A DNA stretch of 22,594 bases, from positions 1-22,594 of the forward strand of contig JBEKEO010000027.1 of the NCBI GenBank assembly GCA_050013795.1, written 5' to 3'. The translations under genes and the position numbers were made by a program. Positions 20,879-22,594 of the stretch are shown piece by piece; the stretch's first letter is position 1; each line of letters opens with the position of its first letter. Source of the DNA: CAWHOW01 sp050013795 (GTDB taxonomy: Bacteria; Bacteroidota; Bacteroidia; Bacteroidales; CG2-30-32-10). A model generated the notes under the pieces. It had not been told where the DNA came from. It saw nothing but the letters and a program-made list of their open reading frames with translations, and ran no database searches.

Positions 20879-22594
20879 CTATTTCTTTACTTTTAGGTAT
20901 TTGTCAAGCCAGGCAAAAAAAGTACGCTGCCATAGTACACTATTTTGTGGTTTAAGAACGAAATGCGTTTCTTCGGGGAAGAAGAGAAATTCACTTGGAA
21001 TACCGCGTAATTGAGCAGCATCGAAAGCTTCTATTCCCTGAGTGTAAGGAATGCGAAAATCGTTGGCGCCTTCAACAACTAAAATAGGAGTATCCCAGTT
21101 TCCAACAAAATTATTAGGTGAGAATTCATAACTCTTGGGTTGCGGTTTCTGCCAGTACGGACCGCCTAAATCATGGTTGGCAAACCACATTTCTTCAGTT
21201 GAGCTATACCAGCTTGTAAAATCAAACATGCCGCAATGAGCAATGAATGCTTTAAAACGCTTGTTATGATGACCGGCAAGCCAGTATACAGAATATCCGC
21301 CATAACTTGCACCAACGGCTCCCAGATGATCTTTATCAACAAAAGGCAAAGCAGAGGCACTGTCGATGGCTGTTAAATAATCTTTCATATTCTGACCTCC
21401 ATAATCACAGGCTATCTCATCATTCCATTCCTGACCAAAGGTAGGAAGACCGCGTCTGTTAGGTGCTACAATAATATAATCGTTGGCAGCCATCATCTGG
21501 AAATTCCAGCGATAAGACCAAAACTGGCTTACTGCACTCTGCGGGCCACCTTCGCAATAAAGCAATGCAGGATATTTCTTTGTTTTATCAAAGTAGGGAG
21601 GGTAAATAATCCAAACCAGCATCTTCTTATTATCGGTAGTGGTTACCCAGCGTTTTTCAACACTTCCCAGTTTAATTGAATCAAGGATATGTTTGTTTGT
21701 AAATGTTACTTGTATAGGATTAACATCACTCTTTAATTCCTTTATCCAAAAGATTTCCGTTGGCAATGACATCGACATTTGAGCTCCATACAATACAGTC
21801 TGGGGTTTGGCTGAATTAACCGGTTTATATATAGAGGCTGTTAGTTCAGTATAATCGTGAACACCATTAGTTATTTGAGTAATCTTTTTACTTGTAATGT
21901 CAATGGAGAAAACCTGGAAAGTAGCATTCACGCCACTGATAAAATAAATGATGTTGTTATTAAGCGGATCCCATTTGAAATTGGTGGCGCTTTCTTCAAA
22001 ACTGCCCGAAAGATCAGTATGCTGTTTGGTGGCAAAATCATAAAGCATAATGCGTTTTTTGTCCGATTCATAATTGGCAGTTTTCATGCTGCTCCACACG
22101 ATTTTCTTTCCATCGTTTGAAAAGACAGGGTCTTGGTCGTAACCGGGCATGCCTTCGCTGATGTTTTCCGTTTTGCCTGTTTCAATATTATAAATATAAA
22201 TATCGCTGTTTGTGCTTAGCGCTTCATCTTTTCCATGAAGTTTCCGGCAGGTATATGCAATCAGTTTACCGTCGGGGCTCCAGGTTATCTGTTCCATTCC
22301 TCCATCAGGCTTTAAAGGTGAATCGAATTTTTCATCCTTCATAATGTCAGTATAAGTACCTGTTTTATGAGTAGCTGTATCATATTGAGCAATACAAACA
22401 TGACTGTATGAGAAGTTAGTCCAAACATCCCAATGGCGGTACATCATATCGGTAATCAGAAATGCATTTGCTTTAGGAAGATCAGGATACATATCGTTAA
22501 CCGTTTTGTCGAGTTTTACATCTTTAATAAATAAGATATGTTTCATATCCGGTGAATACTCAAAACCATTAATGTCGCCATCTACATCCGATAT
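20879..22594 (-). CDS. S9-family (prolyl oligopeptidase type) serine peptidase, 5' end outside window
   Basis: 571 residues are visible. The frame stays open to the window edge: upstream of the Met at 22546 it reads SDVDGDINGFEYSPD, which continues the protein, so that Met is internal and the true start is outside. The N-terminal part is a WD40-like propeller (EQITWSPDGKLIAYTCRK; YDQDPVFSNDGKKIVWSS). The C-terminal part is an alpha/beta hydrolase with the full triad: Ser in GASYGGYS (codon 21305-21307), Asp in GANDFRIP (21059-21061) and His in EETHFVL (20963-20965). The family includes dipeptidyl and acylaminoacyl peptidases that trim peptides, often in the periplasm; localisation cannot be judged without the N-terminus. 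WDVW and MMYRHWD near the start are typical of the Bacteroidota members. Confidence 0.92.
   Translation of the reverse strand: MSDVDGDINGFEYSPDMKHILFIKDVKLDKTVNDMYPDLPKANAFLITDMMYRHWDVWTNFSYSHVCIAQYDTATHKTGTYTDIMKDEKFDSPLKPDGGMEQITWSPDGKLIAYTCRKLHGKDEALSTNSDIYIYNIETGKTENISEGMPGYDQDPVFSNDGKKIVWSSMKTANYESDKKRIMLYDFATKQHTDLSGSFEESATNFKWDPLNNNIIYFISGVNATFQVFSIDITSKKITQITNGVHDYTELTASIYKPVNSAKPQTVLYGAQMSMSLPTEIFWIKELKSDVNPIQVTFTNKHILDSIKLGSVEKRWVTTTDNKKMLVWIIYPPYFDKTKKYPALLYCEGGPQSAVSQFWSYRWNFQMMAANDYIIVAPNRRGLPTFGQEWNDEIACDYGGQNMKDYLTAIDSASALPFVDKDHLGAVGASYGGYSVYWLAGHHNKRFKAFIAHCGMFDFTSWYSSTEEMWFANHDLGGPYWQKPQPKSYEFSPNNFVGNWDTPILVVEGANDFRIPYTQGIEAFDAAQLRGIPSEFLFFPEETHFVLKPQNSVLWQRTFFAWLDKYLKVKK

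Overview
The window looks like a chromosomal segment of a free-living member of the Bacteroidota. It is AT-rich and holds four secreted proteins ending in type IX secretion (T9SS, Por) C-terminal sorting domains. It also has a TonB-dependent receptor with an N-terminal carboxypeptidase-regulatory-like domain, a split transketolase, promoters of the Bacteroidota type (TTG, about 20 bp, TAnnTTTG), and almost no Shine-Dalgarno sequences. Species cannot be named from the sequence alone. No rRNA, tRNA, CRISPR array, transposase or prophage gene was seen.

Layout from left to right. Positions 1-55 are the first codons of a short-chain dehydrogenase leaving the window. Positions 56-887 are non-coding and contain a degenerate 21-bp tandem array. 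Two T9SS cargo genes follow on the plus strand (888-1631, Ig-like fold; 1715-2956, seven-bladed YVTN propeller). On the minus strand are a von Willebrand factor A protein and a transketolase N-terminal half (3031-5289), then a divergent YchF-type ATPase on plus (5435-6532). A two-gene minus-strand operon (9669 to 6583) encodes a cyanophycin-synthetase-like protein with a truncated, P-loop-less Mur ligase domain and an isoaspartyl dipeptidase. Next come a small exported OB-fold-like protein (minus), an exported C1 cysteine protease, a PAP2 phosphatase, a TonB-dependent receptor and a GT-C-like membrane protein (all plus). The right end has two more T9SS propeller proteins on minus (YVTN and SBBP types) and an S9 serine peptidase that runs off the right edge.

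The best candidate for an undescribed system is the 6583-9669 operon. Its synthetase has the domain plan of cyanobacterial CphA2: cyanophycin-type N domain, intact ATP-grasp, crippled Mur ligase domain. CphA2 joins beta-Asp-Arg dipeptides, and the second gene belongs to a family that hydrolyses beta-aspartyl dipeptides. Together they could make and recycle an isoaspartyl-linked polymer or peptide in a bacterium with no CphA1 or cyanophycinase in view.

A second theme is small repeats. There are two unrelated 21-bp-period arrays and a two-hairpin intergenic element present twice. Short intergenic-type sequences also lie in frame inside T9SS cargo genes, and an orphan T9SS tail survives as a gene remnant.
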